A stretch of 31,824 nt of DNA from Paramacrobiotus richtersi (Eukaryota; Tardigrada; Eutardigrada; Parachela; Macrobiotidae): the NCBI GenBank assembly GCA_034698045.1, contig JAQGAU010000287.1:1-31824 (forward strand). Direction: 5' to 3'. Position 1 is the stretch's first letter, and the number at the start of each line of letters is the position of its first letter. A program made the position numbers and the translations under genes. Shown one piece after another: positions 20,774 through 30,807 of the stretch. The notes below the pieces were generated by a model, which worked only from the letters and a program-made list of their open reading frames with translations, was not told the DNA's origin and made no database searches.

Positions 20774-21356
20774 ATTGTAGTGTAGCGTCTCACAGAGTGC
20801 TGTTCCGAACTTACCGGGGAAAAAACCTGATCGTCAGATAAAATTGTAGTTAGATTATTTTTTTTAGAGTTTGCTATTCATTGACATTCACTGTATGAAA
20901 CGTGCGCCTGCAGGTTGAAGACTGTATTGTCTTAACGTACATGTATACCGTACCGCGTGCTGCGCGCATTTATCAATATTATTAGATACCATACTTCAAG
21001 TACCAGTACCGCTGTTTGACTACAAGCACCTATTACCTAACACAGCAAAAAATCAAAACTGATTTCGAAGCAATTACTTAATTCGCTCATTTTAACTGTG
21101 TAGTCGTATAGTAATAATAACGTGGGATGCGTACATTATAGCCACTACACTACGAGGACGTAACAGTAAAAATTAAAGAAGCGTGCTTCATTGCTCTAAG
21201 CTAGTCACACAAATGGTGTATATTTTCTAGCAAACTGCATTTTATGGAATACATCAGAGCAAATATAAATTCTTCGGAGTTCTTCAGGGATGTTGTTAAG
21301 AAAACGTGCTTTTGCCATTAAGTGAATCAGACATATTTTTCTTCCGTAATTTCCAG
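20774..21356. repeat. Composite repeat copy B with tRNA A-box-like motifs
   Basis: Collinear with copy A: TTGTAGTGTAGCGTCTCAC at 20775 (sense A-box-like, followed by GTTCCGAACTTACC), GAAACGTGCGCCTGCAGG near 20897, CACAGCAAAAAATCAAAA near 21041, and an antisense A-box (GCCACTACACTACGAGG) at 21141. It runs directly into the candidate coding exon at 21357. Confidence 0.7.
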
Positions 21357-21969
21357 TCCACTTCCGGCAACAATGTGCAAGGCCTGCGAGGAATTTTGCA
21401 CTCAAGTGAAAAGTATTTGGACAATGGCAAAAGTTGCGAGTTGTCAGGTTCGTACTTATCGGGAACACGGAGAATATTTCACTGCATGTTGTGCAGTCCG
21501 TCCACGTTGGAGCGCATAGATATGTAATGCACGATAAACTGCTCGGCTTTATTTGCTGAATTTGCTCCATACAAACAACATATTTTTACATGATTTATTT
21601 CATTTCTTTCTAGGCATGTTGCGCTATAATTTGCTAACTGTTGTTTATGCGGACGAACTGGTACTCGTACTGATGTTCTTTTCCGGAAAAGGTCAGTTCC
21701 CTTCTCAAAAAGATATGCAAAAAGTGAATCAAAAAAATTTTCTGATAACATTACAAAGAATATGCGCTGAAGCGTTAGAATACGTGCATTCATTGAGCTT
21801 AAGAGCTAGGGTACAGTCGATAAATCCATTATTCTACGATATCTCAACAGTGCAAAACACCCAGTTAAAGGGAGATTTCGACGAATTCAATGGTAAGACG
21901 AGAGACGTAGTTATAAAATACCTCTTTACGCTCCTCAACACGAAAGGAATTCGATCTACCACAACATAA
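21357..21969 (+). CDS. Candidate two-exon gene of an unrecognised local family
   Basis: Exon 21357-21495 follows AATTTCCAG and reads STSGNNVQGLRGILHSSEKY, LDNGKSCELSGSYLSGT, RRIFHCMLC. Its donor is GTCCGT, where the paralogue at 22362-22590 has the consensus GTAAGT. Exon 21614-21969 follows TTTCTTTCTAG and runs to TAA. The split codon A|GC gives Ser and keeps the frame. The second exon includes YADELVLVLMFFSGKGQF, a polar helical stretch, and NPLFYDIS, DEFNGKTRDVV. Decayed copies at 22738-22884 and 23080-23300 preserve VPLLY, DI and GK.(R/K)D, so the family was once translated. Upstream exons and function are unknown. The weak donor leaves open that this copy is also a pseudogene. Confidence 0.4.
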
Positions 21970-22361
21970 AAAACGTTTTGTAACCGTTGAATCGATACCA
22001 ACATCCAGCAACAACTGCAATCGAACGGTTCTTCCTCTGAAACGCTACTGTACTACGATTGCGTGACATTCACAGAAACTCTCAATTTTACGATAAAGTT
22101 TTCAATGATTTTACCAAGAAAAGTAAGCTAAGCACTTATTTAGCAGGAAATGAAAGACGCGAAGCATGCGTAAGTCAATATAAACAACGAGACCGCTGAC
22201 CGGAATGTGTCACGCGACTTAAACTACTACAACCATACAATGACCTCCGGATTTTGCAACTGCGACTGAGACGATCGAGCCACATCGATCCATGCCTCAT
22301 GCTACGAACTCACCAAATCAATTACAAACTGCTCGAAATTTTTCTTTAAAATTTTTAAGAA

Positions 22362-22590
22362 ATGTACATTGCCGTGACAAGCAATCAGTTAACGTGTTTC
22401 CGTCCACAATTTCAAGTCCACCAGGTCCGTCCATGCTGTACAAGACACGAGGATGTTTTCACTGAAATAACAGATCAATTTGAAAGTGGAAAAAAACTGC
22501 GGTTGCAGAGTTCAAACTTATCAGGGACGCTGAAAAGATTCCGCAGCATGCTGTCCAGTAAGTCCACGTTGGGACACACAATGCGCGGTA
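22362..22590 (+). pseudogene. Paralogous copy of the exon at 21357-21495
   Basis: Aligns to 21357-21495 with peptide matches ESGKK against DNGKS, SNLSGTLKRF against SYLSGTRRIF and SMLSSKSTL against CMLCSPSTL. It keeps a strong donor (CCA|GTAAGT) but has a weak acceptor (TTTCAAG), and an indel in the first half shifts the frame relative to the 21357 copy. Confidence 0.5.
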
Positions 22591-22737
22591 CGATCGTCCT
22601 TATCTGTTGAATTTTTTTAATAATAACACATTTTGTGTTGATTGTATAACTTTTAGAATACGTTCTATATACATATCAACATCTTGTGCCACAATATTCA
22701 CACTTTTGTAAACGTCTACATTTTTACTGAACTGTAA

Positions 22738-22884
22738 ATGGCCACAATAAGGGCAAGTCCTGAAGAGGGAAAAAGGAGTTACCAGAACATTTGTACAGCT
22801 GCAGATGGTATTACTAAAGTGCATGAATGCAAATTGGGACAACAGTTATCAGTGCCACTCCTCTACGATATTTTAACATTATGA
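22738..22884 (+). pseudogene. Fragment paralogous to the exon at 21614-21969
   Basis: A 48-residue frame, MATIRASPEEGKRSYQNICT through GITKVHECKLG to SVPLLYDILTL-stop, aligns to ITLQRICAEALEYVHSLSL and INPLFYDIS of the 21614 exon, then stops where the longer copy continues. Confidence 0.45.
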
Positions 22885-23079
22885 CACAGATCGGGAAACA
22901 ACGAGCTGCACATGAATGTTCTCGTGCCATAAAAACTTGCAAACATACAATATGCCGGGTGCAAAACTTGCACAAAAAGTACAATAAAACATATCACAGA
23001 AATTCTATAATTCCACACAGCGGTCGTTCTCTTCCCGAAAAAACCATGCGAAAAATTTACTAAAGCTTGTATAACGTCA

Positions 23080-23300
23080 CAAAGAACATGCACAGAAAGT
23101 GTTTGAATCTACATTCATTAAGCTGGGAAATGTCAAGTCAGTTCCACTGCTCTACATACTCGATATCTCCATATTACAAACAACCAGCTCCAGTCTTGCA
23201 AAGCGACAATCCAGTGAAATCCATGGTAAGGCGAAAGATATTGCGGATGCACGGATGTAAACAATACCCCTACGCTATCTTTCGAAAGCGGAACGGACCT
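23080..23300 (+). pseudogene. Second decayed fragment paralogous to the exon at 21614-21969
   Basis: After a frameshift near 23110, the frame reads STFIKLGNVKSVPLLY, LDIS and SEIHGKAKDI, matching SLSLRARVQSINPLFYDIS and DEFNGKTRDV. Stops upstream and downstream show decay. Confidence 0.5.
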
Positions 23301-23364
23301 GGAATGCCCGATTTTGTTTGTCTGTTGGTCACCTTTCGACTGACCTTTAAAATTAATAGGAAAA

Positions 23365-23560
23365 TTTAATCGTCCAACGCGATGCGCTGAATTCACAGCG
23401 AAGAGCTATATTAAGGTTTTCGATAAAAAGAGCCACATAAAGCGGCAGGATGAATTGTTTTAAATACTCCAGTTATTATGGTCTCCAGTATACTGTTATT
23501 GCTAATTAATCAACGCACAATGAGCCACTGTACTACGACATTTACATGTACTACTACAAT
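23365..23560. repeat. Start of duplicated segment, unit 1 (pairs with 28490-28690)
   Basis: AAAATTTAATCG, GCGATGCGCTGAATT, ACATAAAGCGGCAG, GAATTGTTTTAAATACT and the antisense A-box TGAGCCACTGTACTACGAC (23521) recur in the same order at 28490-28690. Confidence 0.7.
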
Positions 23561-23678
23561 TATTTATCTTCGCAAGTTGTACGCATTACGGTGTAAGGCA
23601 GAAAAAATAAAATATTTTGACACCGTTTTAGGCAACAATATCATGTCCATTGCCCGGATCATACCGACAATTTAAAAG

Positions 23679-23684
23679 TTTATT
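23679..23684 (-). terminator. Polyadenylation signal for the minus-strand gene at 23711-25490
   Basis: AATAAA on the minus strand, 27 bases beyond the stop codon at 23711. Confidence 0.45.
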
Positions 23685-23710
23685 ACACTTCATTCTTTAA
23701 CTTTCTGGTG

Positions 23711-25490
23711 TTATACACTTGCCGGTGCGATAGTGATCACATTTCCTGTACAGAGCATAAAGTAGTGCTCCTGAAGTATATGAACTGATGGAAAACAGCC
23801 GCTGCTTCCCAACTCGTCAGCTCCCATCGGCGGAAATAACACTGTCTGTTGCGGGAAACTGACTAACGAATATTGCGTGTTCTTCTGCCGTACCATCGCC
23901 CGAAAGTAAGATTTTTTAAGAGATCCTTCCAATATCAACTATAAAGATGAAGACTTTGCTTATAAAGTGAACTGCAATACGTCTACTGCAATATTCTTGC
24001 CCGCAACACCTAGCGCCATCGTTTTGCACCAGTTTCTGCAGGAATCGTAGTACAGTGCCTCACGGAGTGCAGTTCCGTACTTACCGGAAAAGTCACGATA
24101 AAAAAAACCTGACTGTCAGATAAAATTGTAATTGGACTATTTTTCAAGAGTTTATCATTGAATCATTATAGCATAAAATGAACCATGCGACTGCAGGTCG
24201 AAGACACGTATATATGCACCGTAGCGCGCTGCATCCATCGTTTTTAGATTTTGGGGACAGCTTTGACAGTTTGACGAACCGCATACGATATTCAGTAACT
24301 TCTGCCACGGAATCTGTTGCCGGTCCCGGCCCGATGAGCTGGGAGGCACTGGTGTTGTGCTGCGGCGACTGCATCGCAATTCAGATGGAATACGCTTGCT
24401 TGACTTGTCAGCTTCTTTGGTACGCGGTGTTTTTAAATTCTTGACAAATAGAATACGAATAAGTGGCACAATAACGAATACCATACGCAGGTTCTGAAAT
24501 TACCTGGCGTTAGTTTCTGAAGGATTCGTTAGGGATGTGTCTTATTTCTTGCTGAATAAAGTACAGCTGTTTAGTTAATATTTGCACTAGTTAAAGATAT
24601 AGATAAAAAGATGGGAAATTCCTGTTTGTGTGAGAATCTTAATTTTCGATGTTAAAGAGAGTCTATTAATTAATGCCATTAATCTTGCACATATCGGCTA
24701 TCACAGACTCAGAGCCGCTGCACTACGTATTTACGATGGATTATTTCGATTTTCCGTATACATAGATATGACAATCTGCAGTCATTACTGTTCGTAAGTA
24801 TGACGGCGACCTGGTATCATCCGAAACGCTCTATCAAAGTGCCTACTTGTTTTTGATATATTTTGACAACGGATCACCAGAAAAAAACAGGACAATAATC
24901 AGCTTTTTCCCCAGAACAACAAACCAGTCAGAAATAACCTACCACCACATTCTAACTCGAACACCACATCTTACTTCTTCCCGGGATGCCTTTAATTTGG
25001 TCATATCTAGCAGCACACTGGTATGTTGTCCAACTGAGGTAATCTGCGGATCTGTCTCGTCAATGCGTCCCAACCCGAGCGACGAGCTGACCGCGTTCGC
25101 CACAAGCTTGTCGGAAACTGACTGACCACCATGGCTGCTGGATGCAATATGGGCACCGTACTGTAATTCGATCCCTAGCTATCGTTTGGAAAAGCCCTCG
25201 TTATCATCGATCAGCACCTATAACGTTAAAAGCCCTACCGCCCGGTCCCGCCCTTGTGGCATCTGATTCTCAATGAACGAATCGCTCACGTGCAGGTGTT
25301 TGAGGGCATCCTTCCGCCATGACATTCCAGTTACCCGCAAGTTCACTTGTTTGTCCCGCCTTGGAGACACTGGATGCGAACGGCATCCGGCTGCGTCAGC
25401 GGGGCAGTGACAGGTGGTGCGGTGCTTGCCAGTAGGGAAATTGGTTTTGAGCTGACCTATGACGAAGAGGTCTGCTGGTACTTTTGTACA
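23711..25490 (-). CDS. Candidate multi-exon gene on the minus strand, product not recognised
   Basis: Exons, 5' to 3' of the gene: 25490-25239 (after TCTTTATTTCACAG, 84 codons; CTKVPADLFVIGQLKTNF, then CHCPADAAGCRSHPV and SWRKDALKHLHVSDSFIENQ), 25160-24975 (after GAATTACAG, 62 codons; YGAHIASSSHGGQSVSDKLV to LLDMTKLKASREE, donor GTAAGA), about 24368-24260 (SPQHNTSASQLIGPGPATDS, VTEYRMRFVKLSKLSPKSK; donor unclear), and 23938-23711 (after TTCATCTTTATAG; ends GCFPSVHILQEHYFMLC, TGNVITIAPASV-stop). The well-defined junctions are all phase 0, and the first intron is 78 bases. Codons end mostly in C or G, unlike the flanking repeats. The start exon is not identified. A decayed paralogue at 29166-29554 repeats the first two exons. 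Possibly extracellular (CHC pattern), but I do not recognise a family; the link between exon 3 and exon 4 is inferred. Confidence 0.5.
24044..24256 (+). repeat. Composite repeat copy C (5' part) with tRNA A-box-like motif
   Basis: AATCGTAGTACAGTGCCTCA at 24043, GTTCCGTACTTACCGG, CTGTCAGATAAAATTGTAAT and CTGCATCCATCGTTTTTAGA match copies A and B. The match fades at about 24256-24280, where the candidate exon of the minus-strand gene begins. Confidence 0.7.
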
Positions 25491-25727
25491 CTGTGAAATA
25501 AAGAGTCATGGCTCAGATGTCATAGCGGCTGGATATACTGCATGATAGCGTACGCAGGGGGTAATTCCGTAAACTACGAAATAAAGAAGAATCACGGCCG
25601 AAGAGTTTGATGATGTAAGAAACTTCAACAGAAAAAGATGATATAAAAAGCTGACTTGCAAATTGTAACGAAATGAGCCCTTGCGGGCCTTGTGTTCATA
25701 CCGTAGTTCGCCATTATGTACATGCAC

Positions 25728-25800
25728 GTACTGTATAAAGCACGGAAGTCGTAGATTAGTGGCTCTGAATACCAAATAGGCTCCACTTGAAGCTGCACTA
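25728..25800 (+). repeat. tRNA-like repeat module, copy 1 (pairs with 30618-30693)
   Basis: GTCGTAGATTAGTGGCTCTG followed by AATACC and CCACTTGAAGCTGCA is nearly identical at 30636. TAGATTAGTGG fits the Pol III A-box consensus of tRNA genes. No complete cloverleaf or clear B box follows. Confidence 0.65.
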
Positions 25801-26322
25801 CGGACATACGGTACATCTGAAGCGTAACAGGAACAAGTACATGGCTCATCATCAACTTTTGCTTTTTTATAATGCTGTAGCAAGTGCAGTTATCCTGTCT
25901 TTGAGTTCAGCTGCACTATATGTGAGCAGAGCAACGCGTATTAATTTTTTGGAATCCACGAGAATGATGACCTTTGCTTAAAAGCAAATTCCGTTGAACA
26001 GGCGACAACGAATCCAGTAATTATAATAGAACATTCACTTTTTACATTGTTTTGTGCTTTTGTTTATTATGTTGATGCAGTCTGCAAAATATACCTACAA
26101 TAATTTTCTTTGGAGACACTTACGCCAACAGTCCGAATAAGTCGACGGAACTGTATCACAGCACTTTGGTGTTTGTTTATTCTCGGTTTTTGATGATGGG
26201 GAGTTCAACGCAGCAGTCTCTATTATGCACATTTGTAAATATCGTGATTAGTGTCTGTAACAGCAATCCAAAACAGCTGGACTATAAATACGATAAACTG
26301 TGAGCACGGTACGTGCTTCTAA

Positions 26323-27258
26323 ACTGCTATATTAGAATTCTGAACAACTATCATTTCTCTTTTTTGATAATCGACAATTTTGAATGCTCGTTATGGTCCC
26401 AGAATAAAAACTATACCCAAAAAACTGCGAAAACAATAACCAATACAAGCATCAAGCATCATTTAAAATGTACAACCAGCCACTTCGAGTGCCCGTGTAC
26501 TTCAACAATTAGTGTTTCATATGAAAGCGACTCCAAATACGCACTAGCAGCTTATACACGAATACAAAGAAATGATGCACAGTTTACCATCTGCAGTAAC
26601 TAGCCAGCTGAAGTATTTCATAAATCTGTACTCGTAAAAATTTAAATCAACTTGCGTAGTCTTCGAAATTTTCATGTTAAGGTTGGTACCACTGCGTTTA
26701 GCACAGGCCTATATAGCCATTATACTACGAAATTGCGTTGGACATAACATTCGAATATATTCATAAATTTACCATCGTCCTTTCGCCAACGCTTCAGCAA
26801 AAGAGTATCATTTGTTTAATGTATTTTAACCGACGTCAGACACTGCACCGAATATTTTTCAGCCTGAGGAAAGGGAACACAACTGTTATCCAAGAAGAAT
26901 CAGGACAGTAATAGATTTGCCGCCAAATCGGTGTTTCACATACCGTTCGGCGTACAGTACATGTTTATGAGAATGTAGTAACTAACTACTTAAGTTACTA
27001 GTTAACAAAGAGAAATCTCGTAGTTCTGCTAAGGTTTTGGATGTTATTTTGGCTGTATTCTGAGTAAATTCCGTACCAGATCAATGCAGCATAACCCAAA
27101 TAACACAGTCCAAAATGCGGACGACACAATACAAATAAAAACAGCGGTACTATGCTAAATGCCCGTCAACCAACTGTTCAGTTCTTCGTTAATGTGTTTT
27201 CTCCTTCCGCTTTTTGACTTTATTTTCTTCCTGACAAATCGAAACAATTAAACTTAAC
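26323..27258. repeat. Direct repeat block D, unit 1 (pairs with 30808-31818)
   Basis: About 940 bases align in order with the block at the window's right end. Landmarks: TTAGAATTCTGA, AACTATC, CAGCTTAT.CACGAAT, AACATTCGAATAT, ACACTGCACC.AA, TTCTGCTAAGGTTT and AAATGCCCGTCAAC. It contains an antisense A-box-like motif at 26714-26732. There is no conserved coding frame: open stretches differ between copies. Confidence 0.75.
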
Positions 27259-28405
27259 ATTAAACAAACTAACTCCCAAATGTCAGTGTTCGTAAATCTA
27301 CAAAACGGTAAAACGTATGATTTGATTCATAAGCGAAATGCATGGATAAAAGTTGTAAAATAAATTAAGTGCATGAATAAAAGAAAAAAAGTTGTCTGCC
27401 GCTGTCTGCGAACAATTTGTTCGTATGGTTTTCGTACAACAGTCTTTTGAATTCTTAAATAAAATATAAAGTTTCAAAATTTTCTAACAATTTACTGGAA
27501 TTGCTATCAAAATTCAGCACGAATGCTGGTGTTTGTGTGCGCGAGCCACCAACTCGTCTGAAATATGGTTCAGTTTTCTTACATTGCGCGTATTTTGTTC
27601 TTTGTATATATACATACTACATAATTTTTTTGGGTTCAAGACTGTCCTCAGATTGCAGTACAACAATTACAGCGATCCATTCGAACCAAACCCAGGGGAC
27701 GGCAAACCACAAAAAGTACCCGCTTGCGAAGCCAAACAAACGAACATTTTTTCAAATGGTGTGCGTACTAGATTTACGTGTACGTACGTCTGTACATGCA
27801 GCGCGAAAACAGTATCAAGCTGTTCTTTTTAATATGTCTCTCCAGAAAGCTATAAAAAAGCGCTTTGTTGCTTCCCTTTGGCGCCTTTACAATTCACTCG
27901 TTTTTTACCGCTTCTCTCGGCTGTTGGCTGCCACAACATATTTGTTATCTGTTACTGGCCTCATCGAATCTTACCGTTTCCGAAACTGAAATTGACAAGG
28001 AACAATTGGCACACTTTTCCCGCTCACTCAGCTTACTCGATCACTCAACCTGGCCGGCGGCTGCGGTATCTTGGACCGAATTCGGTCACGTGGCGATTGA
28101 CCTTTAAGGAAAAGAAAATTACTAGCTCGTTGTTTTACACAGATATTGTGGGTTGCGCGCACGCTGCGGGTAAACAATGACTTGGTCATTGGGTAGAGGA
28201 GTCCATTGTGCATAGCACATGTATACCTATTGCTTATGCGAATTTGCCGATAACCGGTTGGCTTTCTTTAAACAAAACATTATAAACAGAACACTATAAC
28301 AGAAACGTTAGAAAAACATCAGAGCAACACGATTTCAAAATGTACCTTATGTAGAAACTGTACATCTCAAATTTAATGAGAAAACTTGTGTGGTGGCATC
28401 CAAAA
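27259..28405. other. Intergenic DNA between the duplicated units
   Basis: Open frames of 162, 100 and 99 codons overlap at 27501-28180, with no domain, splice support or paralogue. A gene cannot be excluded but is not supported. Confidence 0.4.
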
Positions 28406-28497
28406 CGAAACCGACTCGATATTTTCTCGTATAGTAGTCGGAAAATTTAAGCGAAACCGACTCGGTATTTTCTCGTATAGTAGTCGGAAAGTTTAAT
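28406..28497. repeat. 46-base tandem duplication
   Basis: Two adjacent 46-base units (28406-28451 and 28452-28497) differ at three positions. Each begins CGAAACCGACTCG and contains AGTCGG near its end, so CCGACT and AGTCGG can pair as a hairpin within each unit. The second unit leads directly into duplicated segment 2. Confidence 0.85.
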
Positions 28498-28690
28498 CGA
28501 CCAGTGCGATACACTAAATTTGCAAGGAGCAGTTATTGGATCGGAACATTAATGAATTAAATAAAAAGTGCAACATAAAGCGGCAGTATAAATTGTTCTA
28601 AATACTGCATTAAACTCATCGGAAAGTGTGTTGTTACTAGGTCCAGTTTAATGAGTCAATCAGCAACTGTACTACGACTTCTAACTGTCT
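28490..28690. repeat. Start of duplicated segment, unit 2
   Basis: Matches 23365-23560 in the same order, including ACATAAAGCGGCAG, AAATTGTTCTAAATACTGC and the antisense motif CAACTGTACTACGAC at 28664. Confidence 0.65.
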
Positions 28691-29165
28691 CCCGTCTATC
28701 TTCGCAACTTGATACTTGATGCATATTTTCCTTCCCGAGTTACCGGTTTCATGTAGTGACACTGTATCACTGTAACTATAATCACTAGTACTGTTGAAGC
28801 ATCTCATCATGAGATACTTCTACCTAGGGATTCTATGCATGATAATTCTGATAATTCTGCAGAAACTTAACCAATCACATTATTAAAAATACACACATTA
28901 TTGTGAAATTCTGCTCTGACATTGAGCATCAACTCATACACAAAATGTGATTCTAGGATTCCACTATGCTACGATACAACACAGTTACAATACTTCTACC
29001 CGGAAAGTAGATGCGCTATTATAAAGGGAATGAACGAATCACTTAATCAAACCAGGCAACAAGAGGCAGAAACTCAATCGGAATGAGTAACCTAGCAGAA
29101 ACTACTAAAACGATTACAATGATTTCCAAGGTTTTCCAAATGCGCCAAACGAACCATATCCATAC

Positions 29166-29554
29166 CTGAAACACAATATGCTGCAGCTGAGCGCGCCGAC
29201 AATCCGTCTCGCTTCCTGGGACATCATCCCTGCCGACTGCAATCGTCGCCAGCAAGCTAGCCAGGTTGTTATGACGGCACATGAATGATGAATTAGACGG
29301 TATGTAACAGCGTCAACCCCTGCTATCACAACCAACCAAAACGTTAAACACCGGGTTCTTCGACGCCATGGCACCGTTCAGTTAACCTGCATGTTGACCC
29401 CTTTATCCCCGACTTTGAAGCAATACAGTCCTACTGGATGTGGGGGACATCCGGCAGTACATGTACAGCTGGGTTGCCAGTACGGGCCAGTGGTTTTGAG
29501 ATGACCTTTGAGGAAGAGGCACATACTGGCAGCATCTGCCGCGGTACTTCCGTA
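29166..29554 (-). pseudogene. Decayed paralogue of the minus-strand gene at 23711-25490
   Basis: After the acceptor TTTTTTTGATACAG the frame reads ASMCLFLKGHLKTTG, CTCTAGCPPHPV and VNMQVN before an in-frame TGA at 29378-29380. It aligns to FVIGQLKTNF, CHCPADAAGC..HPV and VNLRVTG of exon 25490-25239, with the stop at a Gly codon. Beyond the stop PWRR aligns to SWRK. A second exon region, to the donor TTTCAG|GTATGG at 29166, reads NNLASLLATIAVGRDDVPGS, aligning to DKLVANAVSSSLGLGRIDET. The order and intron position are kept, so this is a once-functional copy. Confidence 0.6.
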
Positions 29555-29704
29555 CTGTATCAAAAAAACAGCAGTTGTTCTGATGGACTCCGAGAGGTGA
29601 ATGAGAGAAGGAACTTAAAACGGGAGAAGATATATAGAAGGTTAACAGGGAAAAGTAGCGAAGCAAGCACGTTTAATGTACGTTTACGGCCCTACAGTAT
29701 ACTG

Positions 29705-29905
29705 TATGCTACATATGGAATTTGTAGAACAGTGTCTCTGAAAATCTGGTGCCAAATATTAGCTGATCTCACGGGCTTACATCTGCAACACGTCACTTCA
29801 CCGCTAATGTAACATGTTCTTCTTTTTCATTTCTGCAAAGCTGCTACGAGTCGTGGATTAAATTATATAACTTCGGGCTTCCGAGCAGCGCAAGGAAGCT
29901 ATATT
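29705..29905. repeat. Direct repeat, copy 1 (pairs with 30078-30280)
   Basis: GATTTGTAGAACAGTGTCTC (with one variant base here), CATCTGCAACACGT.ACTTC and the later CGAGCAGC.CAAGGA recur 373 bases downstream. A plus-strand reading (GICRTVSLKI, LHLQHVTSPL-M-stop) is open in both. On the minus strand both copies keep a GT..TTTTCAG interval of 44-50 bases. I cannot say which strand, if either, is coding. Confidence 0.65.
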
Positions 29906-30077
29906 TTTGATTTTACGATATGGCTCACGAATCCTAAATGCAAACATTCATGCGTTTGGAAACATTCATGCGCCAAGGGTTCCCTAAAATAGAAAAATTA
30001 CTGATCCGTCTGAAGCAACGAAAATTGTAACGCACAAAGCAGTACTTTAGCAGTACGGATCATTTAACAGGGATTAA

Positions 30078-30280
30078 GCTACAATGCACGGGATTTGTAG
30101 AACAGTGTCTCTGAAAATCGGAAGCGTAGCTGATACCATGGGCATACATCTGCAACACGTTACTTCACCACTAACATAAGTCATATTCTAATTTTTTGCT
30201 CTTCTGTAATGCTAGTGCTACAAATCGTCAAGAAATCTCTGGATTGGACTGCGCTATTTTCGAGCAGCAAGGAGGTTAAC
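30078..30280. repeat. Direct repeat, copy 2
   Basis: Second member of the pair starting at 29705. The plus-strand reading is GICRTVSLKIGSVADTMGIH followed by LQHVTSPLT-stop. Several differences from copy 1 are synonymous (GTC/GTT, CCG/CCA). Confidence 0.65.
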
Positions 30281-30470
30281 ATTAGATGCTGCTATCTGAC
30301 TCTCGAGCCCAGAACCAAATTCCTTAAAACCGATTCTCACGAAATTATTTCTCCCACTCAATTCAGTAATAAAATAAATTACCTTTACATGCAGACATGC
30401 AAATAGATAAACGTATACCTGATATATTTAAACGATACATCCCTGGGAATAATAATGGCTTCCAGAACCA

Positions 30471-30550
30471 AGATATAGATCAATATATACAGATATATAT
30501 AGATTAAAGATTATATATATAGATTATACATATAGATATATATAGATTGT
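30471..30550. repeat. AT-rich (TATAGAT)n microsatellite
   Basis: Degenerate runs of ATATATAGATT and TATAGAT occupy about 80 bases with hardly any G or C apart from the GAT units. Confidence 0.8.
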
Positions 30551-30617
30551 ACTCTATCTTGCCAGAACCATAAAGCACATTAGAAAAGCGTTCATCCTGT
30601 CTTATAAATATATGTAC

Positions 30618-30693
30618 ACTGTACAAAGCACGGAAGTCGTAGATTAGTGGCTCTGAATGCCAAGTATATAGGCCCACTTGAAGTTGCAGTACT
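30618..30693 (+). repeat. tRNA-like repeat module, copy 2
   Basis: Nearly identical to 25728-25800 through GTCGTAGATTAGTGGCTCTG, AATGCC and CCACTTGAAGTTGCAGTAC. Confidence 0.65.
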
Positions 30694-30807
30694 TAACTGG
30701 AATTTCCATACATATCGCGTTATTTTAATTAAAAATCCAAATTAGCTGACACACTTGTACGTAAAATGGTGATAAAAATATTTAAAAAATCCTTTCGAAT
30801 TTCACTC

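Noticed and set aside
25240-25480. Plus-strand exon-like reading similar between 25300 and 29450 (GFEL.Y.EE against GFEM.FEEE)
   Set aside because: The plus frame contains stops, while the minus strand gives a longer clean exon with a good acceptor in both copies, so the plus similarity is the shadow.
27501-27989. 162-codon plus-strand frame
   Set aside because: No recognisable features and several overlapping frames of similar length; low-complexity AT-rich start.
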